64,000 nt of DNA from Liolophura sinensis. Its lineage: Eukaryota > Mollusca > Polyplacophora > Chitonida > Chitonidae. A program made the position numbers and the translations under genes. Shown in pieces: positions 1 through 14,800 of this stretch. A model generated the notes under the pieces. That model was not told the origin of the DNA. It worked only from the letters and a program-made list of their open reading frames with translations, and did no database searches. Position 1 is the first letter of the stretch; every line of letters begins with the position of its first letter. The stretch is from assembly GCF_032854445.1 (NCBI RefSeq), contig NC_088296.1:26777448-26841447 (forward strand), written 5' to 3'.

Positions 1-650
<650 letters not shown>

Positions 651-759
651 ACGAAAATTTGTGCTTTCTACTTCTGGACTCCAGAAGAATGGTTTAGTGT
701 CAACAGAGAAAGTATAATGAAGAGCCTGGTTAATTGAGCACAGAAGTTTCAGGGGCTGA

Positions 760-955
760 TGTAGAATGGAGAAACTGAACTGAAATATATGTGGTTTGCT
801 GACTACAGAAGGTTCAGGAGCTGACCAAGACTTTAGAATGGAGAAACTGAACTGAAATATATGTGGTTTGCTGACTACAGAAGCTTCAGAAACTGACCTT
901 AGATTGGAGAAATTGAACTGAAATATGTGTTTTTCACTGATTACAGAAGCTTCAC
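760..955 (+). repeat. Three-copy imperfect tandem repeat, about 66 bp
   Basis: The block starting TAGAATGGAGAAACTGAACT recurs three times, each time followed by a TGACTACAGAAGSTTCAG-like end. The third copy is the most diverged (TTGGAGAAATTGAACTG). It lies in what would be the 3' UTR or downstream flank of the exon at 576-650. Confidence 0.7.
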
Positions 956-1365
956 AGTCATTGGTTTGTGAAGTCCTTGGATTTTGGAAAAACTTGACCG
1001 CTAAAAGCTTGATTGAAAATGGATTTGCAGTATTTCTTTGAGTATTCTGAAAGAAGTTTGCAGATTTGCCAAGAATTCTAGAATGTCAGTATCCATATCC
1101 ATCCACCTACTTGTTTGTATCCTGAAGTTAACTCCAGATGTTAACATGAGATTGAATACGAATGATTTCAAACCTCAGGAAGCGGAATGTAGTGTTGTTA
1201 TCTGGCCTGCTTGTCTGTCTTTTCCATTCATCCTACATTCCAAACTTAAGTCAATGCTCCCTGAGAATCCCTGTCGTTTCTATGAACAGAGATCAAGGGT
1301 TATATGTGTTGAAGTTTTAAGAACCCTGTTTTCTTGACCTTTTACCACACTGTCCTACATACTGT

Positions 1366-1935
1366 ACATCCTATAGTCTTCTGTCATCCTAGCGTCTTCT
1401 GTCATCCTATGTTCTTCTGTCATCCTAGCGTCTTCTGTCATCCTACAGTCTTCTGTCATCCTAGCGTCTTCTGTCATCCTACAGTCTTCTGTCATCCTAG
1501 CGTCTTCTGTCATCCTATGGTCTTCTGTCATCCTAGCGTCTTCTGTCATCCTAGCGTCTTCTGTCATCCTATGGTCTTCTGTCATCCTAGCGTCTTCTGT
1601 CATCCTAGCGTCTTCTGTCATCCTACAGTCTTCTGTCATCCTAGCGTCTTCTGTCATAATAACGTCTTCTCTCATCCTACAGTCTTCTCTCATCCTACAG
1701 TCTTCTGTTATCCTAGCGTCTTCTGTCATCCTATGGTCTTCTGTCATCCTACAGTCTTCTGTCATCCTAGCGTCTTCTGTCATCCTAACGTCTTCTCTCA
1801 TCCTACAGTCTTCTGTCATCCTAGCGTCTTCTGTCATCCTACCATCTTTTGTCGCCCTAGCCTCTTTCGTCGCCTTAGCGTCTTAAGTCATCCCCGGGTC
1901 TTCTGTCATCCTATGATCTTGTGTCATCCTGTGGT
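1366..1935 (+). repeat. 18-bp minisatellite, about 31 copies
   Basis: The unit is TCTTCTGTCATCCTAGCG, with variants ending CTACAG, CTATGG or CTAACG. The unit length is a multiple of three, so a hexapeptide frame stays open on each strand (PSVFCH on plus, MTEDAR on minus). I regard these frames as non-coding. Units at the right edge decay (CGCCCTAGCCTCTTTCG). Confidence 0.95.
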
Positions 1936-2857
1936 CTTTTCTCCTCCTCTCACTTTTATGGTTTCAAATAGGTTTAATCCTCTAATAACAAAGGGAGTTA
2001 ATTAATGATGTATGGCTTAAATATTTTGCTGCATTTGAGGGGGAAAAGGGTCATGCAAACCAAACATCATTAAACCAAAATTGTTGTCACCGATCACTTC
2101 CAATCCTGATCGGGAATTGGTAATTCGGAAATGTGAATAAGATTATATCGTAAAATGGAATCCATATTGGATTTCCCTAAAGTGGTTGTGACTGCGGAAT
2201 ATTGCACTGCGCTGTGTGTAGCACTCTGTTCAAACATACACTTTGCCCTTGCAGCTGTAGTCTAGCGAGTGACATCGAATTTAAATGAGCATTGTGCTAT
2301 TTTATTGAGTGATACGTTGAAACCAACTGGTTACGCTTGTCGCCAACTCGGACAGTACCACTTCGCTGGGTTTCTGTATTGTTCTGTTAGCTTCGTTTGT
2401 TTGATAACCTCTTTCCCTGGTATTAAGTTCTGTTTTCTCTACTTCGTACACCGTTTTGCTGGACGTATCTATTATGCCAAACGGAAATGTCTGGGTGTTG
2501 GAATCGTGTTTCAACGTGCTCCTGAACGGAAATACCTTGTGGAGCGTAATACCTGTTCGTGTTCATCTTCATGTTCATACAGTATACATCACACATCATA
2601 TATGGTTGCTCATGCTGTAAATATCACCGCACTTCTGACACCGTTGACGGATTGTTATTAATTGTGCAAAAATATAATTAAAATAAAAGCAAAATATATA
2701 AAATGTAAGTAAATATATAAATATACAGCCTCTTTATGTCATTAATATATTTTTTTGCGTTTTTTCTCACATTTATATACCTTTGTTATATGGATGTTTC
2801 AAAAAGATGAAAACTAATTCTATTATGCTCAGATTCGAACGAAGAACCAAAAATATT
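1936..2857. other. No gene recognised
   Basis: Short open stretches occur, but none has convincing splice sites or a recognisable protein. The sequence is ordinary AT-rich intergenic or intronic DNA that leads into the giant array. Confidence 0.5.
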
Positions 2858-5800
2858 TGGATGGATCGAGTGTGGTTACATGTATGGGCAGTGAACTTTG
2901 TGGATGAGTCGAATGTGGTTACATGTATGAATAGTGAACGTTGTGGATGAATCAAGTGTGGTTACATGTATATGTAGTGGACGTTCTGGATGAATCAAGT
3001 GTGGTTACATGTATGTGTAGTGGACGTTCTGGATGAATCAAGTGTGGTTACATGTATGGATGGTGAACGTTGTGGATGAATCGAGCGTGGTACCATGCAT
3101 GGATGGTGAACGTTGTGGAGGAATCGAGTGTGGTTACATGCATGGATGGTGAACGTTGTGGAGGAATCGAGTGTGGTACCATGCATGGATGGTGAACGTT
3201 GTGGATGAATCGAGGGTGGTAACATGCATGGATGGTAAACGTTGTGGATGAATCGAGTGTGGTAACATGCATGGATGGTGAACGTTGTGGATGAATCGAG
3301 TGTGCTTACATGCATGGATGGTGAACGTTGTGGATGAATTGAGTGTGGTAACATGCATGGATGGTAAACGTTGTGGATGAATCGAGTGTGGTAACATGCA
3401 TGGATGGTGAACGTTGTGGATGAATCGAGTGTGCTTACATGCATGGATGGTGAACGTTGTGGATGAATCGAGTGTGGTAACATGCATGGATGGTGAACGT
3501 TGTGGATGAATCGAGTGTGGTACCATGTATGGGCAGTGAACGTTGTGGATGAATCGAGTGTGGTTACAGACATAGATAATGTACGTTGTGGAGGAATCGA
3601 GTGTGCTTACATGCATGGATGGTGAACGTTGTGGATGAATCGAGTGTGGTACCATGCATGGATGGTAAACGTTGTGGATGAATCGAGTGTGGTAACATGC
3701 ATGGATGGTGAACATTGTGGATGAATCGAGTGTGGTAACATGCATGGATGGTGAACGTTGTGGAGGAATCGAGTGTGGTACCATGCATGGATGGTGAACG
3801 TTGTGGAGGAATCGAGTGTGGTAACATGCATGGATGGTGAACGTTGTGGATGAATCGAGTGTGGTTACAGACATAGATAATGTACGTTGTGGAGGAATCG
3901 AGTGTGCTTACATGCATGGATGGTGAACGTTGTGGATGAATCGAGTGTGGTAACATGCATGGATGGTAAACGTTGTAGATGAATCGAGTGTGGTAACAGG
4001 CATGGATGGTGAACGTTGTGGAGGAATCGAGTGTGGTACCATGCATGGATGGTGAACGTTGTGGAGGAATCGAGTGTGGTAACATGCATGGATGGTGAAC
4101 GTTGTGGATGAATCGAGTGTGGTACCATGCATGGATGGTGAACGTTGTGGATGAATCGAGTGTGGTACCATGCATGGATGGTGAACGTTGTGGATGAATC
4201 GAGTGTGGTACCATGTATGGGCAGTGAACGTTGTGGATGAATCGAGTGTGGTTACAGACATAGATAATGTACGTTGTGGAGGAATCGAGTGTGGTACCAT
4301 GCATGGATGGTGAACGTTGTGGATGAATCGAGTGTGGTAACATGCATGGATGATGAACGTTGTGGATGAATCGAGCGTGGTACCATGCATGGATGGTGAA
4401 CGTTGTGGAGGAATCGAGTGTGGTTACATGCATGGATGGTGAACGTTGTGGAGGAATCGAGTGTGGTACCATGCATGGATGGTGAACGTTGTGGATGAAT
4501 CGAGTGTGGTACCATGTATGGGCAGTGAACGTTGTGGATGAATCGAGTGTGGTTACAGACATAGATAATGTACGTTGTGGATGAATCGAGTGTGGTACCA
4601 TGCATGGATGGTGAACGTTGTGGAGGAATCGAGTGTGGTAACATGCATGGATGGTGAACGTTGTGGATGAATCGAGTGTGGTAACATGCATGGATGGTGA
4701 ACGTTGTGGATGAATCGAGTGTGGTAACATGCATGGATGGTGAACGTTGTGGATGAATCGAGTGTGGTAACATGCATGGATGGTGAACGTTGTGGATGAA
4801 TCGAGTGTGGTAACATGCATGGATGGTGAACGTTGTGGATGAATCGAGTGTGGTAACATGCATGGATGGTGAACGTTGTGGATGAATCGAGTGTGCTTAC
4901 ATGCATGGATGGTGAACGTTGTGGATGAATCGAGTGTGGTACCATGTATGGGCAGTGAACGTTGTGGATGAATCGAGTGTGGTTACAGACATAGATAATG
5001 TACGTTGTGGAGGAATCGAGTGTGCTTACATGCATGGATGGTGAACGTTGTGGATGAATCGAGTGTGGTAACATGCATGGATGGTAAACGTTGTAGATGA
5101 ATCGAGTGTGGTAACATGCATGGATGGTGAACGTTGTGGATGAATCGAGTGTGGTAAGAGGGATGGATGATGAACGTTGTGGAGGAATCGAGCGTGGTAC
5201 CATGCATGGATGGTGAACGTTGTGGAGGAATCGAGCGTGGTACCATGCATGGATGGTAAACGTTGTGGATGAATCGAGTGTGGTAACATGCATGGATGGT
5301 AAACGTTGTGGATGAATCGAGTGTGGTACCATGCATGGATGGTGAACGTTGTGGAGGAATCGAGTGTGGTACCATGCATGGATGGTGAACGTTGTGGAGG
5401 AATCGAGTGTGGTAACATGCATGGATGGTGAACGTTGTGGATGAATCGAGTGTGGTACCATGTATGGGCAGTGAACGTTGTGGATGAATCGAGTGTGGTT
5501 ACAGACATAGATAATGTACGTTGTGGAGGAATCGAGTGTGGTACCATGCATGGATGGTGAACGTTGTGGATGAATCGAGTGTGGTACCATGCATGGATGG
5601 TGAACGTTGTGGATGAATCGAGCGTGGTAACATGCATGGATGGTAAACGTTGTGGATGAATCGAGTCTGGTAACATGCATGGATGGTGAACGTTGTGGAT
5701 GAATCGAGTGTGGTACCATGTATGGGCAGTGAACGTTGTGGATGAATCGAGTGTGGTTACAGACATAGATAATGTACGTTGTGGAGGAATCGAGTGTGCT

Positions 5801-8800
5801 TACATGCATGGATGGTGAACGTTGTGGATGAATCGAGTGTGGTAACATGCATGGATGGTAAACGTTGTAGATGAATCGAGTGTGGTAACATGCATGGATG
5901 GTGAACGTTGTGGATGAATCGAGTGTGGTAACATGCATGGATGGTGAACGTTGTGGATGAATCGAGCGTGGTACCATGCATGGATGGTGAACGTTGTGGA
6001 TGAATCGAGTGTGCTTACATGTATGGATGGTGAACGTTGTGGATGAATCGAGTGTGGTACCATGCATGGATGGTGAACGTTGTGGAGGAATCGAGTGTGG
6101 TACCATGCATGGATGGTGAACGTTGTGGATGAATCAAGCGTGGTAACATGCATGGATGGTGAATGTTGTGGATGAATCGAGTGTGGTACCATGCATGGAT
6201 GGTGAACGTTGTGGAGGAATCGAGTGTGGTACCATGCATGGATGGTGAACGTTGTGGAGGAATCGAGTGTGGTACCATGCATGGATGGTGAACGTTGTGG
6301 ATGAATCGAGTGTGGTACCATGCATGGATGGTGAACGTTGTGGAGGAATCGAGTGTGGTAACATGCATGGATGGTGAACGTTGTGGATGAATCGAGTGTG
6401 GTAACATGCATGGATGGTGAACGTTGTGGATGAATCGAGAGTGGTAACATGCATGGATGGTAAACGTTGTGGATGAATCGAGTGTGGTACCATGCATGGA
6501 TGGTGAACGTTGTGGATGAATCGAGTGTGGTACCATTTATGGGCAGTGAACGTTGTGGATGAATCGAGTGTGGTTACAGACATAGATAATGTACGTTGTG
6601 GAGGAATCGAGTGTGCTTACATGCATGGATGGTGAACGTTGTGGATGAATCGAGTGTGGTAACATGAATGGATGGTAAACGTTGTAGATGAATCGAGTGT
6701 GGTAACATGCATGGATGGTGAACGTTGTGGATGAATCAAGCGTGGTAACATGCATGGATGGTGAATGTTGTGGATGAATCGAGTGTGGTAACATGCATGG
6801 ATGGTGAACGTTGTGGATGAATCGAGTGTGCTTACATGTATGGGCAGTGAACGTTGTGGATGAATCGAGTGTGGTTACAGACATAGATAATGTACGTTGT
6901 GTAGGAATCGAGTGTGCTTACATGCATGGATAGTGAACGTTGTGGATGAATCGAGTGTGGTAACATGCATGGATGGTAAACGTTGTGGATGAATCGAGTG
7001 TGGTAACATGCATGGATGGTGAACGTTGTGGATGAATCGAGTGTGGTAACATGCATGGATGGTGAACGGTGTGGAGGAATCGAGCGTGGTACCATGCATG
7101 GATGGTAAACGTTGTGGATGAATCGAGTGTGGTAACATGCATGGATGGTGAACGTTGTGGAGGAATCGAGCGTGGTACCATGCATGGATGGTGAACGTTG
7201 TGGATGAATCGAGTGTGGTAACATGCATGGATGGTAAACGTTGTGGATGAATCGAGTGTGGTACCATGCATGGATGGTGAACGTTGTGGAGGAATCGAGT
7301 GTGGTACCATGCATGGATGGTGAACGTTGTGGATGAATCGAGTGTGGTAACATGCATGGATGGTGAACGTTGTGGATGAATCGAGTGTGGTACCATGTAT
7401 GGGCAGTGAACGTTGTGGATGAATCGAGTGTGGTTACAGACATAGATAATGTACGTTGTGGAGGAATCGAGTGTGGTACCATGCATGGATGGTGAACGTT
7501 GTGGAGGAATCGAGTGTGGTACCATGCATGGATGGTGAACGTTGTGGAGGAATCGAGCGTGGTACCATGCATGGATGGTGAACGTTGTGGATGAATCGAG
7601 TGTGGTAACATGCATGGATGGTAAACGTTGTGGATGAATCGAGTGTGGTACCATGCATGGATGGTGAACGTTGTGGAGGAATCGAGTGTGGTACCATGCA
7701 TGGATGGTGAACGTTGTGGATGAATCGAGTGTGGTAACATGCATGGATGGTGAACGTTGTGGATGAATCGAGTGTGGTAACATGCATGGATGGTGAATGT
7801 TGTGCATGAATCGAGTGTGGTAACATGCATGGATGGTGAACGTTGTGGATGAATCGAGTGTGCTTACATGTATGGGCAGTGAACGTTGTGGATGAATCGA
7901 GTGTGGTAACATGCATGGATGGTGAACGTTGTGGAGGAATCGAGTGTGGTAACATGCATGGATGGTGAACGTTGTGGATGAATCGAGCGTGGTACCATGC
8001 ATGGATGGTGAACGTTGTGGATGAATCGAGTGTGCTTACATGTATGGGCAGTGAACGTTGTGGATGAATCGAGCGTGGTAACATGCATGGATGGTAAACA
8101 TTGTGGATGAATCGAGTCTGGTAACATGCATGGATGGTGAACGTTGTGGATGAATTGAGTGTGGTAACATGCATGGATGGTAAACGTTGTGGATGAATCG
8201 AGTGTGGTAACATGCATGGATGGTGAACGTTGTGGATGAATCGAGTGTGGTAACATGCATGGATGGTGAACGTTGTGGAGGAATCGAGTGTGGTACCATG
8301 CATGGATGGTGAACGTTGTGGAGGAATCGAGTGTGGTAACATGCATGGATGGTGAACGTTGTGGATGAATCGAGTGTGGTTACAGACATAGATAATGTAC
8401 GTTGTGGAGGAATCGAGTGTGCTTACATGCATGGATGGTGAACGTTGTGGATGAATCGAGTGTGGTAACATGCATGGATGGTAAACGTTGTAGATGAATC
8501 GAGTGTGGTAACAGGCATGGATGGTGAACGTTGTGGAGGAATCGAGTGTGGTACCATGCATGGATGGTGAACGTTGTGGAGGAATCGAGTGTGGTAACAT
8601 GCATGGATGATGAACGTTGTGGATGAATCGAGCGTGGTACCATGCATGGATGGTGAACGTTGTGGAGGAATCGAGTGTGGTTACATGCATGGATGGTGAA
8701 CGTTGTGGAGGAATCGAGTGTGGTACCATGCATGGATGGTGAACGTTGTGGATGAATCGAGTGTGGTACCATGTGTGGGCAGTGAACGTTGTGGATGAAT

Positions 8801-11800
8801 CGAGTGTGGTTACAGACATAGATAATGTACGTTGTGGAGGAATCGAGTGTGGTACCATGCATGGATGGTGAACGTTGTGGATGAATCGAGTGTGGTAACA
8901 TGCATGGATGGTGAACGTTGTGGAGGAATCGAGCGTGGTACCATGCATGGATGGTGAACGTTGTGGATGAATCGAGTGTGGTAACATGCATGGATGGTGA
9001 ACGTTGTGGATGAATCGAGTGTGCTTACATGTATGGGCAGTGAACGTTGTGGATGAATCGAGTGTGGTTACAGACATAGATAATGTACGTTGTGGATGAA
9101 TCGAGTGTGGTAACATGCATGGATGGTGAACGTTGTGGATGAATCGAGTGTGGTAACATGCATGGATGGTGAACGTTGTGGAGGAATCGAGTGTGGTAAC
9201 ATGCATGGATGGTGAACGTTGTGGATGAATCGAGTGTGGTAACATGCATGGATGGTGAACGTTGTGGATGAATCGAGTGTGGTAACATGCATGGATGGTG
9301 AACGTTGTGGATGAATCGAGTGTGGTAACATGCATGGATGGTGAACGTTGTGGATGAATCGAGTGTGGTAACATGCATGGATGGTGAACGTTGTGGAGGA
9401 ATCGAGTGTGGTAACATGCATGGATGGTGAACGTTGTGGATGAATCGAGTGTGGTAACATGCATGGATGGTGAACGTTGTGGATGAATCGAGCGTGGTAA
9501 CATGCATGGATGGTAAACGTTGTGGATGAATCGAGTCTGGTAACATGCATGGATGGTAAACGTTGTGGATGAATCGAGTGTGGTAACATGCATGGATGGT
9601 GAACGTTGTGGATGAATCGAGTGTGCTTACATGCATGGATGGTGAACGTTGTGGATGAATCGAGTGTGGTAACATGCATGGATGGTAAACGTTGTGGATG
9701 AATCGAGTGTGGTAACATGCATGGATGGTGAACGTTGTGGATGAATCGAGTGTGCTTACATGCATGGATGGTGAACGTTGTGGATGAATCGAGTGTGGTA
9801 ACATGCATGGATGGTGAACGTTGTGGATGAATCGAGTGTGGTACCATGTATGGGCAGTGAACGTTGTGGATGAATCGAGTGTGGTTACAGACATAGATAA
9901 TGTACGTTGTGGAGGAATCGAGTGTGCTTACATGCATGGATGGTGAACGTTGTGGATGAATCGAGTGTGGTAACATGCATGGATGGTGAACGTTGTGGAT
10001 GAATCGAGTGTGGTACCATGCATGGATGGTGAACGTTGTGGATGAATCGAGCATGGTAACATGCATGGATGGTAAACCTTTGTGGATGAATCGAGTGTGG
10101 TAACATGCATGGATGGTGAACGTTGTGGAGGAATCGAGTGTGGTAACATGCATGGATGGTGAACGTTGTGGATGAATCGAGTGTGGTAACATGCATGGAT
10201 GGTGAATGTTGTGGATGAATCGAGCGTGGTACCATGCATGGATGGTGAACGTTGTGGATGAATCGAGTGTGCTTACATGTATGGGCAGTGAACGTTGTGG
10301 ATGAATCGAGCGTGGTAACATGCATGGATGGTAAACGTTGTGGATGAATCGAGTCTGGTAACATGCATGGATGGTGAACGTTGTGGATGAATTGAGTGTG
10401 GTAACATGCATGGATGGTGAACGTTGTGGATGAATCGAGCATGGTAACATGCATGGATGGTAAACCTTTGTGGATGAATCGAGTGTGGTAACATGCATGG
10501 ATGGTGAACGTTGTGGAGGAATCGAGTGTGGTAACATGCATGGATGGTGAACGTTGTGGATGAATCGAGTGTGGTAACATGCATGGATAGTGAATGTTGT
10601 GGATGAATCGAGTGTGGTAACATGCATGGATGGTGAACGTTGTGGATGAATCGAGTGTGCTTACATGTATGGGCAGTGAACGTTGTGGAGGAATCGAGTG
10701 TGGTAACATGCATGGATGGTGAACGTTGTGGAGGAATCGAGCGTGGTACCATGCATGGATGGTGAACGTTGTGGATGAATCGAGTGTGGTAACATGCATG
10801 GATGGTGAACGTTGTGGAGGAATCGAGCGTGGAACCATGCATGGATGGTGAACGTTGTGGATGAATCGAGTGTGGTAACATGCATGGATGGTGAACGTTG
10901 TGGATGAATCGAGTGTGGTAACATGCATGGATGGTGAATGTTGTGGATGAATCGAGTGTGGTAACATGCATGGATGGTGAACGTTGTGGATGAATCGAGT
11001 GTGGTACCATGCATGGATGGTGAACGTTGTGGATGAATCGAGCATGGTAACATGCATGGATGGTAAACCTTTGTGGATGAATCGAGTGTGGTAACATGCA
11101 TGGATGGTGAACGTTGTGGAGGAATCGAGTGTGGTAACATGCATGGATGGTGAACGTTGTGGATGAATCGAGTGTGGTAACATGCATGGATGGTGAATGT
11201 TGTGGATGAATCGAGCGTGGTACCATGCATGGATGGTGAACGTTGTGGATGATTCGAGTGTGCTTACATGCATGGATGGTGAACGTTGTGGATGAATTGA
11301 GTGTGCTTACATGTATGGGCAGTGAACGTTGTGGATGAATCGAGCGTGGTAACATGCATGGATGGTAAACGTTGTGGATGAATCGAGTCTGGTAACATGC
11401 ATGGATGGTGAACGTTGTGGATGAATTGAGTGTGGTAACATGCATGGATGGTGAACGTTGTGGAGGAATCGAGTGTGGTAACATGCATGGATGGTGAACG
11501 TTGTGGATGAATCGAGTGTGGTAACATGCATGGATGGTGAATGTTGTGGATGAATCGAGCGTGGTACCATGCATGGATGGTGAACGTTGTGGATGAATCG
11601 AGTGTGCTTACATGTATGGGCAGTGAACGTTGTGGATGAATCGAGCGTGGTAACATGCATGGATGGTAAACGTTGTGGATGAATCGAGTCTGGTAACATG
11701 CATGGATGGTGAACGTTGTGGATGAATTGAGTGTGGTAACATGCATGGATGGTGAACGTTGTGGATGAATCGAGCATGGTAACATGCATGGATGGTAAAC

Positions 11801-14800
11801 CTTTGTGGATGAATCGAGTGTGGTAACATGCATGGATGGTGAACGTTGTGGAGGAATCGAGTGTGGTAACATGCATGGATGGTGAACGTTGTGGATGAAT
11901 CGAGTGTGGTAACATGCATGGATAGTGAATGTTGTGGATGAATCGAGTGTGGTAACATGCATGGATGGTGAACGTTGTGGATGAATCGAGTGTGCTTACA
12001 TGTATGGGCAGTGAACGTTGTGGAGGAATCGAGTGTGGTAACATGCATGGATGGTGAACGTTGTGGATGAATCGAGCGTGGTACCATGCATGGATGGTGA
12101 ACGTTGTGGATGAATCGAGTGTGCTTACATGTATGGGCAGTGAACGTTGTGGATGAATCGAGCGTGGTAACATGCATGGATGGTAAACGTTGTGGATGAA
12201 TCGAGTCTGGTAACATGCATGGATGGTGAACGTTGTGGATGAATCGAGTGTGCTTACATGCATGGATGGTGAACGTTGTGGATGAATCGAGTGTGCTTAC
12301 ATGCATGGATGGTAAACGTTGTGGATGAATCGAGTGTGGTAACATGCATGGATGGTGAACGTTGTGGAGGAATCGAGTGTGGTAACATGCATGGATGGTG
12401 AACGTTGTGGATGAATCGAGTGTGGTAACATGCATGGATGGTGAATGTTGTGGATGAATCGAGCGTGGTACCATGCATGGATGGTGAACGTTGTGGATGA
12501 ATCGAGTGTGCTTACATGTATGGGCAGTGAACGTTGTGGATGAATCGAGCGTGGTAACATGCATGGATGGTAAACGTTGTGGATGAATCGAGTCTGGTAA
12601 CATGCATGGATGGTGAACGTTGTGGATGAATTGAGTGTGGTAACATGCATGGATGGTAAACGTTGTGGATGAATCGAGTGTGGTAACATGCATGGATGGT
12701 GAACGTTGTGGATGATTCGAGTGTGCTTACATGCATGGATGGTGAACGTTGTGGATGAATTGAGTGTGCTTACATGTATGGGCAGTGAACGTTGTGGATG
12801 AATCGAGCGTGGTAACATGCATGGATGGTAAACGTTGTGGATGAATCGAGTCTGGTAACATGCATGGATGGTGAACGTTGTGGATGAATTGAGTGTGGTA
12901 ACATGCATGGATGGTGAACGTTGTGGATGAATCGAGTGTGGTACCATGTATGGGCAGTGAACGTTGTGGATGAATCGAGTGTGGTTACAGACATAGATAA
13001 TGTACGTTGTGGAGGAATCGACTGTGGTACCATGCATGGATGGTGAACGTTGTGGATGAATCGAGTGTGGTACCATGCATGGATGGTGAACGTTGTGGAT
13101 GAATCGAGCGTGGTAACATGCATGGATGGTAAACGTTGTGGATGAATCGAGTCTGGTAACATGCATGGATGGTGAACGTTGTGGATGAATTGAGTGTGGT
13201 AACATGCAAGGATGGTAAACGTTGTGGATGAATCGAGTGTGGTAACATGCATGGATGGTGAACGTTGTGGATGAATCGAGTGTGCTTACATGCATGGATG
13301 GTGAACGTTGTGGATGAATCGAGTGTGGTAACATGCATGGATGGTGAACGTTGTGGATGAATCGAGTGTGGTACCATGTATGGGCCGTGAACGTTGTGGA
13401 TGGATCGAGTGTGGTTACAGACATAGATAATGTACGTTGTGGAGGAATCGAGTGTGCTTACATGCATGGATGGTGAACGTTGTGGAGGAATCGAGCGTGG
13501 TACCATGCATGGATGGTGAACGTTGTGGAGGAATCGAGTGTGGTACCATGCATGGATGGTGAACGTTGTGGATGAATCGAGTGTGGTAACATGCATGGAT
13601 GGTGAACGTTGTGGAGGAATCGAGCGTGGTACCATGCATGGATGGTGAACGTTGTGGATGAATCGAGTGTGGTAACATGCATGGATGGTGAACGTTGTGG
13701 AGGAATCGAGCGTGGTACCATGCATGGATGGTGAACGTTGTGGAGGAATCGAGTGTGGTAACATGCATGGATGGTGAACGTTGTGGATGAATCGAGTGTG
13801 GTACCATGTATGGGCAGTGAACGTTGTGGATGAATCGAGTGTGGTTACAGACATAGATAATGTACGTTGTGGAGGAATCGACTGTGGTACCATGCATGGA
13901 TGGTGAACGTTGTGGATGAATCGAGTGTGGTACCATGCATGGATGGTGAACGTTGTGGATGAATCGAGCGTGGTAACATGCATGGATGGTAAACGTTGTG
14001 GATGAATCGAGTCTGGTAACATGCATGGATGGTGAACGTTGTGGATGAATTGAGTGTGGTAACATGCAAGGATGGTAAACGTTGTGGATGAATCGAGTGT
14101 GGTAACATGCATGGATGGTGAACGTTGTGGATGAATCGAGTGTGGTACCATGTATGGGCAGTGAACGTTGTGGATGAATCGAGTGTGGTTACAGACATAG
14201 ATAATGTACGTTGTGGAGGAATCGAGTGTGGTAACATGCATGGATGGTGAACGTTGTGGAGGAATCGAGTGTGGTACCATGCATGGATGGTGAACGTTGT
14301 GGAGGAATCGAGTGTGGTAACATGCATGGATGATGAACGTTGTGGATGAATCAAGCGTGGTAACATGCATGGATGGTGAATGTTGTGGATGAATCGAGTG
14401 TGGTAACATGCATGGATGGTGAACGTTGTGGATGAATCGAGTGTGCTGACATGTATGGGCAGTGAACCTTGTGGATGAATCGAGTGTGGTTACAGACATA
14501 GATAATGTACGTTGTGGATGAATCGAGTGTGGTAACATGCATGGATGGTGAACGTTGTGGATGAATCGAGTGTGGTACCATGCATGGATGGTGAACGTTG
14601 TGGAGGAATCGAGTGTGGTACCATGCATGGATGGTGAACGTTGTGGAGGAATCGAGTGTGGTAACATGCATGGATGGTGAACGTTGTGGAGGAATCGAGT
14701 GTGGTAACATGCATGGATGGTGAACGTTGTGGATGAATCGAGTGTGGTAACATGCATGGATGGTGAACGTTGTGGATGAATCGAGTGTGGTTACATGCAT

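Noticed and set aside
1334-2005. 223-codon plus frame with PSVFCH repeats
   Set aside because: It is a by-product of an 18-bp unit without stops; the opposite strand is open as well.
2269-2661. 130-codon plus frame
   Set aside because: No recognisable protein, no splice sites, and a low-complexity Ser/Cys stretch near the end.
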